DNA of 64,000 nucleotides. Origin: Nemopilema nomurai. Taxonomy: Eukaryota; Cnidaria; Scyphozoa; Rhizostomeae; Rhizostomatidae. Numbering within the stretch: position 1 is the stretch's first letter; each line of letters begins with the position of its first letter. This document shows positions 1 through 12,700 of the stretch, piece after piece. A program made the position numbers and the translations under genes. The stretch covers positions 62,001 to 126,000 of the forward strand of contig ML133403.1 in assembly GCA_003864495.1 (NCBI GenBank). Direction: 5' to 3'. Below the pieces are notes generated by a model. That model was given only the letters and a program-made list of their open reading frames with translations, did not search any database and was not told where the DNA came from.

Positions 1-3000
1 ATGTCTTGAAGAATTAACACAAAAGAGCATAAAGAACCGTGCATCCGGTTTTCCAATGCGTACATCGACTTATTCGGTACGAGAGGGACGGTATATGAGC
101 ATAAAAATGCAGAAACGCAAGTCTGGTGAATTCTGAGTATCTTGTAGCCCAAGGCCTTTAGTTTTATTGATATTTCCTTTCAAATGTGGCCCCCAATGGG
201 GGTATGAATCACGAAGTCACGGCGCAAATTTTTGGAACTCGTGTTTTCTCGCAAAGCTTTCTCGGCATTCACGTTTACCTGATTTGTTTTCGGAAATTAA
301 GACTCGAAAGAAGTATTCCTTTCTGGCAGTTTGGAGGTCAGTTGAGTTGATACCAATTGAGAGAAACCAAAAGAGCTACATTTCCGTAAATTTCAAATCC
401 ATAAAATGGCACAAGCATCACTATCGGAATTTTAAAAGTGAATTGGAAGAGAGCTTTGACGAATTCCCGCATGGAAATTATCGATTCACGAATTCCCGTG
501 CATAAAAAGTGAGTTTTCGCGTTCACGAGCGAACCTTCATTCTCGAATTTAGGCTTTAAATTTTGACGGTTCTCGTGTTCACTGTTCAAAAAGAGTCCCA
601 TCCAGCTTCACGTAGGAGCTATTGGGGCAACTCAAAACTGTGCGATTTTTAACCACGAATCAGATTGTTCATGCAAAGTTGAAAAGACAACAGATCTATG
701 CGCTCTAAAGCTTCGTTTCCTTGGCGTACCATAAATGGCAAATGAAAACATGGATTCGACTGACTAATGCCTTCAAAATGGTTACGTGCTAATTACGAGA
801 CATTAGCAGAAGTGCGCTCTGACAATACGTCAATTCGTTTTCCGTTACCTCTTTGTCAGAGGACCATAGAGATGGTCAGCACCGAGTTACCGCACAAAAC
901 TGTCCGTACCGGTTTCATTCGGTGAGTCACCTAGGAATCTCAGTCCCGCGAGGCGCTTTTGTTGCCAAAGAAAAGCAAAACAAAGCGAGTTCCACGAATA
1001 TATAATGAATTTTGCGTTGAGGGCAATCCGCATAAGAGTAAGGTTGTCTGTTCCGTGAACAACTAGAGACACCAGGGACGAGGAAGTTATTCGTATTAAA
1101 AGACAACATTCATATGTCGAAGAGGACAGGCAGGCACTGTTGACAAAAGTAAGTTTTCATGATAACGCACATTCGTATCATTTAATATAAACTATAAACA
1201 AATAAACTACATGCAAGCTAAGCCTATGACCTTTTTTACCTTTTTTCCTTGAACCAAAGAGAAGTATAATTTGATGTTCTCCGAAGTTTTGTCAATCATT
1301 TACAGGCGAATCATCTGTTGACACATAAAGTAGAGGGAAGCAGTCTGCATCTTACTATTTCAACTAAGTGCTGGGCATTAACGTTTCCTGATGTTTTATC
1401 ATTGCTACAATTTTTTCCGAAGTTTTATTCTCTGCAATAACGTGAAGCTTGAATAATTTCAAATACGTCAGGCGGTTTGTTGTTGCAAATTTTTTGAGCT
1501 TTCTTTGCGGTTACATAATGTTCAAAGGTGCGAAAAGCATTCGTGGGCAGGCTGGTTTCCATTCTGCGGAAAATCAAAGCGAACAACGCATTGAATGACA
1601 CTTCTGTGACTCAAACGCGCATTTTGAGTCCGTGGGGATTTTTTGACGTCGGGTTTGGCAACGTGAACAGCCCAATACGTAGGACGAAATTACACAACTA
1701 ATGGCTGTGCATGAATGACGGATGATCGAAGAGCTTATGCTCAGCTCAAAATTGCCAATGTTCCCAAGGCTTGGTCCAAGTCACCGAGGGTGCGTCCCTG
1801 AATTCGATGCTGGTGGATTTTAGTCTAGACCAGGGCGGTGACTTAATGGAAGGAGAGTGAATGTCGCAGGGAATTCAATATTATTCAGTGTTCCGAGAAG
1901 CCCATCCATAAAAGTTCTTTAAAACCTGTTGAAGCCACCCTTTTTGGTTTACTACGGGTTAACGTTAAGAGGGGGTCGGGCAACAAAATTATGTCAGTAG
2001 TCAGGTTCAAATATCTTTGCTATCCAGCATTTTCCTCGTTTGTAAGAATTAAACTTTTATGCTCATTTTGATGACAGCAATCGAGATAAAACCTTTGTCA
2101 GTGATAATTTTTGCCAAATCACGAAATGAGCTAGCCACCAATACCAACCCCCCCCCCCCCATCCCACCTTCCTTTGACATTATTTACTAGAGTTGGTTCG
2201 TGCGGGATAGTCATCTGGAGGAACAGTGCGTCCTTCGACTTGCAACTAAGAACAGTGAATCAGAGGCTTTATCCTACTGCTGAATGGAAATTCTTTCGAA
2301 TTGGCGGTAAAAAGAAGCCGTCCCTTCTAAGATAAAGAAATGTTTTGTCGCTTAGCAACGGTTGTCTTCGACAAGAAAGCACGTCAGAGTTGCGGTTTAG
2401 TAAATGAAAAATGGGCATTCCTCTCGCCATTGGATGGAACAAAATACACGTAATCCATCCGAGAATTTGAGGAATGGTTGTTCTTTTAATTTTATATGAC
2501 GGGGGTTGTTAAAGATTTCATCAAAAGGAAACATCGCAACCTGTTTATTAATGCCAACGCAATTTAAGCCTGGTTTCCAACGGACTACTTGCAACCTTAA
2601 CTGATATTTATTTCAGGTGGTGAATAGTCTTGCCCTAAGGCCAAGCCTCAAGTTTTTAGAAGAATCCTCATCTTGGCAGAATATTATATATATATGTATA
2701 TAGATCCGTGCCTTGTATATATGGTTTCCTTTGATTTCATACAAAGACATCTTATGTTCTGGTAGAAAGGTTCGTTTTTTAGATTTAGCAAGGAATGCAA
2801 AGGAGTCTTAGAGAATTTGTTGCTCGCACGAAGAATACAAATCCCATACGCTGGAAACAAATGATATAATTTGGTTGTGTGTCGACGAAATGCAATTTGC
2901 ACTATTTACCGGTCAAAATCCCGATTTTATCGATTAATTCCCGGTTTTACCGACTAAAACACGCCTATTCTTGGCACAACATCCACAACCCACCCCCCCC

Positions 3001-3758
3001 CCCCCCCCTAGGGACGGATCTGTATGCGTTTTCACATTGCACACTGGAATGCCGCAAAGCACTAATGTGATTGTTTTTAGCCTTTCGTCTGCAATAAAAT
3101 TGCCTTTTGTCGTTTGGTTCGATGCCTTCACACATTATTGACACTTAGAATTTCAGTAATTTTTACACATCTCCTTGTTCTTGTTTAAAAGCATTTTAGC
3201 TAAACCACTGAGGTATAACATAGAAAATGTTCAACCTTAATGCAAATATAATTGACTGATTTCACAGTCCATGCAGAGTTCTGGTCCTTTTTCCATTATC
3301 TACAAGATGTTTCCATTATCTATTAGATGTATCTATTAGATGTATCTATTCGTATCATCTTACCCTACGCCTGTCGCAAACTTGCCAACATTCACCTTCT
3401 CTTCTCCAGCCATTCCCATTACTCTTTGCTAGGAAACTTCGTCGACTGAAACCTCCACTTGAAATTAGATAACAGTTGAAAGGTATGTGTAAATGCCTTG
3501 GTAATTCAGAATTGGCCAATACACTTCTGTGTTGGCCGAGTTTACAATGAAAAAATAGCACTGCTAAATTCCTTGAACCATCCATCCGTCAGGCGAATTG
3601 AACGGAACTACGGGCTAGTGATTCTTGCAACGCATCATACTCAATGAATTATATTGACTTCCAAACAGTTGAGAACAAAAAAGTTGGAAGAATTGCCGAG
3701 ACTGAATAAAAAAAAAGATAACAACAAATAACGTTAATAAAACTTTATTCGTTTTCAG
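1..3758. other. Intergenic stretch upstream of the mucin-like gene
   Basis: No open frame here shows protein-family character; the longest (112 codons from 167) is low-complexity and lacks a convincing splice context. The stretch contains poly-C runs at about 2148-2160 and 2991-3009, an AT dinucleotide patch near 2685-2702, and a short duplicated block near 3290-3355. A pyrimidine-rich acceptor ends immediately before the ATG at 3759, so a non-coding first exon and the promoter of the mucin-like gene should lie in this stretch, but I could not place them. Confidence 0.5.
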
Positions 3759-6700
3759 ATGACCACTTCTTACACGAGAAACTCGAAGACAAATATTTTA
3801 TTGGGATTAGCTGCTTACTTCCACCTGAGTCTCTTTCTTCTAGGTAAGTAATCCAGTGAATATTAAAAACTTACGCGGTACCTCTCGGATTGAAATCTAT
3901 ATAGGCAAAGGATATTCGACTTCCAATCAAGAAAACTCCTAAATGTTAAAGCTACTGCTGATATTGAGGTAAAAAGCCACAAAAGATCAGAGAAAATCTT
4001 CTTGATATGCTCAACATTTCTTAGAAATAGCAAAAGCAAGAGCTCCATTCCATAATAGAAACATCTACGTAAAAATTCTAGGACATCAGGCATGGGGACA
4101 AACAACAGTGTCATCAATCCAAGAGCTGACAACAATTTACAGTCACGACACATCATTAGCATCCTACTACATTAATGCAGTGGAATCATCGACAACGAAT
4201 CCAACATCCTATTCATTTGTGGAAAGCACATCAAACTTCAGCCAACAAATCAGCAGCAGTACAACATCTGTTGCTCAGTCTGGTTCAACCACATCAAGTA
4301 TAGAGCCAACACTCTCATCTTCACCCAGTCCTGCTGTTACGTCTTCAGTGGAAGCAACGTCCGCTTTTGTTCCTGAAAGCACAGCAGTGGTAGCCACTCC
4401 TACGTCCAGCAGTACAGCGTTAGTGCCTCAACCAACGTCTTCAGTGGATCAGTCAAGTACAACATCTTCAAGTATTCAGGAAACAATCTCATCTTCAACC
4501 ATTCCTGTTGTTACGTCTTCAGTGGAAGCAACGTCCGCTTTGGTGCCTGAAAGCACAGCAGTGGTAGCCACTCCTACGTCCAGCAGTACAGCGTTCGTGC
4601 CTCAACCAACATCGTCTGTGGATCAGTCAAGAACAACATCTTCAAGTATTCAGGAAACAATCTCATCTTCACCCAGTCCTGCTGCTACGTCTTCAGTGGA
4701 AGCAACGTCCGCTTTAGTGGCTGAAAGCACAGCAGTGGTAGCCACTCCTACGTCCAGCAGTACATCGCTGGTGCCTCAACCAACATCTTCAGTGGATCAG
4801 TCAAGTATAACATCTTCAAGTATTCAGGAAACAATCTCATCTTCAACCATTCCTGTTGTTACGTCTTCAGTGGAAGCAACGTCCGCTTTGGTGCCTGAAA
4901 GCACAGTAGTGGTAGCCACTCCTACGTCCAGCAGTACAGCATTGGTGCCTCAACCAACGTCTTCAGTGGATCAGTCAAGTACAACATCTTCAAGTATTCA
5001 GGAAACAATCTCATCTTCAACCATTCCTGTTGTTACGTCTTCAGTGGAAGCAACGTCCGCTTTGGTGCCTGAAAGCACAGCAGTGGTAGCCACTCCTACG
5101 TCCAGCAGTACATCGCTGGTGCCTCAACCAACATCTTCAGTGGATCAGTCAAGTACAACATCTTCAAGTATTCAGGAAACAATCTCCTCTTCAACCATTC
5201 CTGTTGTTACGTCTTCAGTGGAAGCAACGTCCGCTTTGGTGCCTGAAAGCACAGTAGTGGTAGCCACTCCTACGTCCAGCAGTACAGCATTGGTGCCTCA
5301 ACCAACGTCTTCAGTGGATCAGTCAAGTACAACATCTTCAAGTATTCAGGAAACAATCTCATCTTCACCATTTCTGTTGTTACGTCTTCAGTGGAAGCAA
5401 CGTCCGCTTTGGTGCCTGAAAGCACAGCAGTGGTAGCCACTCCTACGTCCAGCAGTACAGCGTTGGTGCCTCAACATCGTCTGTGGATCAGTCAAGCACA
5501 ACATCTTCAAGTATTCAGGAAACAATCTCATCTTCACCCAGTCCTGCTGCTACGTCTTCAGTGGAAGCAACGTCCGCTTTAGTGGCTGAAAGCACAGCAG
5601 TGGTAGCCACTCCTACGTCCAGCAGTACATCGCTGGTGCCTCAATCAACATCTTCAGTGGATCAGTCAAGTATAACATCTTCAAGTATTCAGGAAACAAT
5701 CTCATCTTCAACCATTCCTGTTGTTACGTCTTCAGTGGAAGCAACGTCCGCTTTGGTGCCTGAAAGCACAGTAGTGGTAGCCACTCCTACGTCCAGCAGT
5801 ACAGCATTGGTGCCTCAACCAACGTCTTCAGTGGATCAGTCAAGTACAACATCTTCAAGTATTCAGGAAACAATCTCATCTTCAACCATTCCTGTTGTAA
5901 CGTCTTCAGTGGAAGCAACGTCCGCTTTGGTGCCTGAAAGCACAGCAGTGGTAGCCACTCCTAAGTCCAGCAGTACATCGCTGGTGCCTCAACCAACATC
6001 TTCAGTGGATCAGTCAAGTACAACATCTTCAAGTATTCAGGAAACAATCTCATCTTCAACCATTCCTGTTGTTACGTCTTCAGTGGAAGCAACGTCCGCT
6101 TTGGTGCCTGAAAGCACAGTAGTGGTAGCCACTCCTACGTCCAGCAGTACAGCATTGGTGCCTCAACCAACGTCTTCAGTGGATCAGTCAAGTACAACAT
6201 CTTCAAGTATTCAGGAAACAATCTCATCTTCAACCATTCCTGTTGTTACGTCTTCAGTGGAAGCAACGTCCGCTTTAGTGGCTGAAAGCACAGCAGTGGT
6301 AGCCACTCCTACGTCCAGCAGTACAGCGTTCGTGCCTCAATCAACATCTTCAGTGGATCAGTCAAGTATAACATCTTCAAGTATTCAGGAAACAATCTCA
6401 TCTTCACCCAGTACTGTTGTTACGTCTTCAGTGGAAGCAACGTCCGATTTGGTGCCTGAAAGCACAGCAGTGGTAGCCACTCCTACGTCTAGCAGTACAG
6501 CATTGGTGCCTCAACCAACGTTTTCAGTGGATCAGTCAAGCACAACATCTTCAAGTATTCAGGGAACAATCTCATCTTCAACCATTCCTAGTGTTACGTC
6601 TTCAGTGGAAGCAACAACCGCTTTTGTTCCTGAAAGCACAGCAGTGGTGGCAATTTCCAGTAACGCCACAAGAAGTACAGCAAGTATTCGAAACTCATCT

Positions 6701-9700
6701 TCAACCAACGTCTTCAGTGGATCAGTCAAGTACAACATCTTCAAGTATTCAGGAAACAATCTCATCTTCAACCATTCCTGTTGTTACGTCTTCAGTGGAA
6801 GCAACGTCCGCTTTGGTGCCTGAAAGCACAGCAGTGGTAGCACTCCTACGTCCAGCAGTACAGCTTGGTGCCTCAACCAACATTTCAGTGGATCAGTCAA
6901 GTACAACATCTTCAAGTATTCAGGAAACAATCTCATCTTCAACCATTCCTGTTGTTACGTCTTCAGTGGAAGCAACGTCCGCTTTGGTGCCTGAAAGCAC
7001 AGCAGTGGTAGCCACTCCTACGTCCAGCAGTACAGCATTGGTGCCTCAACCAACGTCTTCAGTGGATCAGTCAAGTACAACATCTTCAAGTATTCAGGAA
7101 ACAATCTCATCTTCAACCATTCCTGTTGTTACGTCTTCAGTGGAAAGCAACGTCCGCTTGGTGCCTGAAAGCACAGCAGTGGTAGCCACTCCTACGTCCA
7201 GCAGTACATCGCTGGTGCCACAACCAACATCTTCAGTGGATCAGTCAAGCACAATATCTTCAAGTATTCAGGAAACAATCTCATCTTCACCCAGTCCTGC
7301 TGCCACGTCTTCAGTGGAAGCAACAACCGCTCCAGTATCTCAAAGCACAGAAGTGGTAGCCACTCCTACGTCTAGCAGTACAGCATTGGTGCCTCAACCA
7401 ACGTTTTCAGTGGATCAGTCAAGCACAACATCTTCAAGTATTCAGGAAACAATCTCATCTTCACCCAGTCCTGCTGCTACGTCTTCAGTGGAAGCAACGT
7501 CCGCTTTAGTGGGAAAGCACAGCAGTGGTAGCCACTCCTACGTCCAGCAGTACAGCTGGTGCCTCAACCAACATCTTCAGTGGATCAAGTATAACATCTT
7601 CAAGTATTCAGGAAAGAATCTCATCTTCAACCATTCCTGTTGTTACGTCTTCAGTGGAAGCAACGTCCGCTTTAGTGGCTGAAAGCACAGCAGTGGTAGC
7701 CACTCCTACGTCCAGCAGTACAGCGTTCGAGCCTCAACCAACATCTTCAGTGGATCAGTCAAGTACAACATCTTCAAGTATTCAGGAAACAATCTCATCT
7801 TCAACCATTCCTGTTGTTACGTCTTCAGTGGAAGCAACGTCCGCTTTGGTGCCTGAAAGCACAGTAGTGGTAGCCACTCCTACGTCCAGCAGTACAGCAT
7901 TGGTGCCTCAACCAACGTCTTCAGTGGATCAGTCAAGTACAACATCTTCAAGTATTCAGGAAACAATCTCATCTTCAACCATCCTGTTGTTACGTCTTCA
8001 GTGGAAGCAACGTCCGCTTTGGTGCCTGAAAGCACAGCAGTGGTAGCCACTCCTACGTCCAGCAGTACATCGCTGGTGCCTCAACCAACATCTTCAGTGG
8101 ATCAGTCAAGCACAATATCTTCAAGTATTCAGGAAACAATCTCATCTTCACCCAGTCCTGCTGCCACGTCTTCAGTGGAAGCAACAACCGCTCCAGTATC
8201 TCAAAGCACAGCAGTGGTAGCCACTCCTACGTCTAGCAGTACAGCATTGGTGCCTCAACCAACGTTTTCAGTGATCAGTCAAGTAAACTTCAAGTATTCA
8301 GGAAACAAACTCATCTTCAACCATTCCTGTTGTTACGTCTTCAGTGGAAGCAACGTCCGCTTTAGTGGCTGAAAGCACAGCAGTGGTAGCCACTCCTACG
8401 TCCAGCAATACAGCATTGGTGCCTCAACTAACATCTTCAGTGGATCAGTCAAGCACAACATCTTCAAATATTCAGGAAACAATCTCATCTACCAGACGTT
8501 GTTACGTCTTCAGTGGAAGCAACGTCCGTTGGGCCTGAAACACAGCAGTGGTAGCGACTCCTACGTCCAGCAGTACAGCTGGTGCCCAACCAACTCTTGG
8601 ACAGTCAAGCAAACATCTCAAGTATTCAGGAAACAATCTCATCTTCATACAGTACTGTTGTTACGTCTTCAGTGGAAGCAACGTCCGCTTTGGTGCCTGA
8701 AAACACAGCAGTGGTAGCCACTCCTACGTCCAGCAGTACAGCATTGGTGCCTCAACCAACATCGTATGTGGATCAGTCAAGCACAACATCTTCAAGTATT
8801 CAGGAAACAATCTCATCTTCACCCAGTCCTGCTGCTACGTCTTCAGTGGAAGCAACGTCCGCTTTGGTGCCTGAAAGCACAGCAGTGGTAGCCACTCCTA
8901 CGTCCAGCAGTACAGCATTGGTGCCTCAACCAACATCGTCTGTGGATCAGTCAAGCACAATATCTTCAAGTATTCAGGAAACAATCTCATCTTCACCCAG
9001 TCCTGCTGCTACGTCTTCAGTGGAAGCAACGTCCGCTTTAGTGGCTGAAAGCACAGCAGTGGTAGGCACTCCCAGCCAGCAGTATATCGCTGGTGCCTCA
9101 ACCAACATCTTCAGTGGATCAGTCAAGTACAACATCTTCAAGTATTCAGGAAACAATCTCATCTTCAACCATTCCTGTTGTTACGTCTTCAGTGGAAGCA
9201 ACGTCCGCTTTGGTGCCTGAAAGCACAGCAGTGGTAGCCACTCCTACGTCCAGCAGTATATCGCTGGTGCCTCAAACAACATCTTCCTTGGATCAGTCAA
9301 GTACAACATCTTCAAGTATTCAGGAAACAATCTCATCTTCACCCAGTCCTGCTGCTACGTCTTCAGTGGAAGCAACGTCCGCTTTAGTGGCTGAAAGCAC
9401 AGCAGTGGTAGCCACTCCTACGTCCAGCAGTACATCGCTGGTGCCTCAACCAACATCTTCAGTAGATCAGTCAAGTACAACATCTTCAAGTATTCAGGAA
9501 ACAATCTCATCTTCACCCAGTCCTGCTGCTACGTCTTCAGTGGAAGCAACGTCCGCTTTAGTGGCTGAGAGCACAGCAGTGGTAGGCACTCCTACGTCCA
9601 GCAGTATATCGCTGGTGCCTCAACCAACATCTTCCTTGGATCAGTCAAGTACAACATCTTCAAGTATTCAGGAAACAATCTCATCTTCACCCGTCCTGCT

Positions 9701-12700
9701 GCTACGTCTTCAGTGGAAGCAACGTCCGCTTTAGTGGCTGAAAGCACAGCAGTGGTAGGCACTCCTACGTCCAGCAGTATATCGCTGGTGCCTCAACCAA
9801 CATCTTCCTTGGATCAGTCAAGTACAACATCTTCAAGTATTCAGGAAGAATCTCATCTTCAACCATTGCTGTTGTTACGTCTTCAGTGGAAGCAACAACC
9901 GTTCCAGTATCTCAAAGCACAGCAGTGGTAGCCACTCCTACGTCCAGCAGTGCAGCGTTGGTGCCGCAACCAACATCTTCAGTGGATCAGTCAAGTACAA
10001 CATCTTCAAGTATTCAGGAAACAATCTCATCTTCACCCAGTCCTGCTGCTACGTCTTCAGTGGAAGCAACGTCCGCTTTAGTGGCTGAAAGCACAGCAGT
10101 GGTAGGCACTCCTACGTCCAGCAGTATATCGCTGGTGCCTCAACCAACATCTTCCTTGGATCAGTCAAGTACAACATCTTCAAGTATTCAGGAAAGAATC
10201 TCATCTTCAACCATTGCTGTTGTTACGTCTTCAGTGGAAGCAACAACCGTTCCAGTATCTCAAAGCACAGCAGTGGTAGCCACTCCTACGTCCAGCAGTG
10301 CAGCGTTGGTGCCGCAACCAACATCTTCAGTGGATCAGTCAAGCACAACATCTTCAAGTATTCAGGGAACAATCTCATCGTCACCCAGTCCTGCTGCTAC
10401 GTCTTCAGTGGAAACAACGTCCGCTTTAGTGGCTGAAAGCACAGCAGTGGTAGCCACTCCTACGTCCAGCAGTATATCGCTGGTGCCTCAACTAACATCT
10501 TCCTTGGATCAGTCAAGTACAACATCTTCAAGTATTCAGGAAACAATCTCATCTTCACCCAGTACTGTTGTTACGTCTTCAGTGGAAGCAACGTCCGCTT
10601 TGGTGCCTGAAAGCACAGCAGTGGTAGCCACTCCTACGTCCAGCAGTACAGTGTTGGTGCCTCAACCAACATCGTCTGTGGATCAGTCAAGCACAACATC
10701 TTCAAGTATTCAGGAAACAATCTCATCTTCAACCATTGCTGTTGTTACGTCTTCAGTGGAAGCAACAACCGCTCCAGTATCTCAAAGCACAGCAGTGGTA
10801 GCCACTCCTACGTCCAGCAGTGCATCGTTGGTGCCGCAACCAACATCGTATGTGGATCAGTCAAGCACAACATCTTCAAGTATTCAGGGAACAATCTCAT
10901 CTTCAACCATTCCTAGTGTTACGTCTTCAGTAGCACAAAGCACTGCAGTGGTACCTAGTCCTACAACCAGTCGTTTCTCTCCTATCACAAGTAGGCCAGT
11001 GACTTCAAGCCCACCTGTTGTAGGTAGGCATCCCAGAACTTTACTTAAAATTTCTAGTAAGGCCGATTGTTCCATTTGTTATCAAGCATTTTCGTTTTGA
11101 GTCTGAGTTCTATTTAATACTTTGTTTTAGTTATTTGCAAGAGAAACTACTGCATGAATGGTGGAACGTGCAATCTTTTCAAAGGCAAGCCAAAGTGCAC
11201 GTGTCCAAATGGTCTTACTGGAGCCACTTGTGAATCAGGTGAGTTTTGGTCTGATATATAGCTTTTTCCTAGAGCCAAATTGCTTTTCTATTCTTTTTTG
11301 AGTTTTAGTTTTGAATTCTTCTTTTCAAATATCGCAGGTAGGATCGATCACAATACATTTCACCAACTTTCACTCTAAGGTTTTTAGTAGTGCAAGTGTA
11401 TACAATTTATAATCATCCTTATCATATGAATGAATGAAGATACTTCTAGCAAAATGATGATCTTGTAAATGACAAGATTATTTTGCCTGTAACGAGTTTA
11501 ATTACATTGTTTGCTTTATTTGCTATTAGTGGTCATAACCTTGGCTGGGAATGTTACCTTGAATGTTGTCACCATTGGAAACAAGACGCTGGACACAAAG
11601 GACCCTGCTGTGAAAAGAGACCTGAAGAATTCAAATTCCTCTCTCTTTCGATATCTGAAGGACTTAATTGAGCCAGAGGTAATCAATTTTCATACCAGAA
11701 AATTATATAAATGATAGCCAGAATATTTCTCTTTACCATTATTTTCTGAAGGTCTCCTAGAAAATTACACATTGTTGAAGGTAACCCGTGAAGTGCTGCG
11801 AAATTGGTTCTTCAGTTGCTTGTGTTTAACTATTGGCTTGAATCGCATTGTCACCATTCTATTTTCCTTACAGTTAAATGTCAAATTCCGCTCCACAAAT
11901 AACGGTTTCGAAAAGGCCGTCATTATTGGGTTCAGGTAAGAATGGCTTTGCGCTATCATTCATTTTTGAGATTTTCAAATATCATAGATGTTCTATTTCC
12001 TTTCTTCCTGTACAAATTGTATCGATAGAACGGCTTTAGTCCTGTTTATTTGGAAATATACTTTAAAAATTGAATCACATCTACACGGGCATTTACAAGG
12101 AAAGGGATCCTTAGGCATCCACTTTCCAATTGGCCACTGCCCACTGTAGGCGTCAAAAGTTAGGATTTTTACCCATTAATGAAGAAGCTACTTGCTTAAT
12201 TTTCCAATGATTTTGATTGCTACTTCTTGCTTATGCATAACTAAAAAGTTATTTGCTGACTGATCCATTTGCTTTTCATAGGGTTGGCAGCTTGATTGTG
12301 GATTTCGTCGTCAGCTTTGAAGCCCCTATTAACAAATCACTAACTGTGGTTGAACAAGAGTTCTTGGCCTCCCTCAACGGCTCTTTGATAGGCTCAGCTG
12401 CCACGGTGCGACTGACAGGTATGCTAATCAATCGATCAGTCAATTAATCAGTCGATCAGTTAATTAATCAACCAAGCAGTAATCAATCAATGTACCAGTC
12501 AATCAATTAATCAAGCAATCAAATGAACGATACAATTAATTGCACCATGTTTGCCTCCATGAAATATGTCACCTTTAATTGAAGGTGATGCTACTCTTAC
12601 GCCCTTCGAGGGGTAGCTATCGTAAATGGCCTATTATAAAACACACTTAACTGTTTTCTGTGTAATTTCCAAAGCCTTGCGCATGCATATGTATAGTTGA

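Noticed and set aside
167..505. 112-codon frame near the left edge
   Set aside because: Composition like random AT-rich DNA, no family match, overlapped by an antisense frame of similar length.
6559..11075. Minus-strand frames inside the mucin array
   Set aside because: Antisense shadows of the 174-bp repeat.
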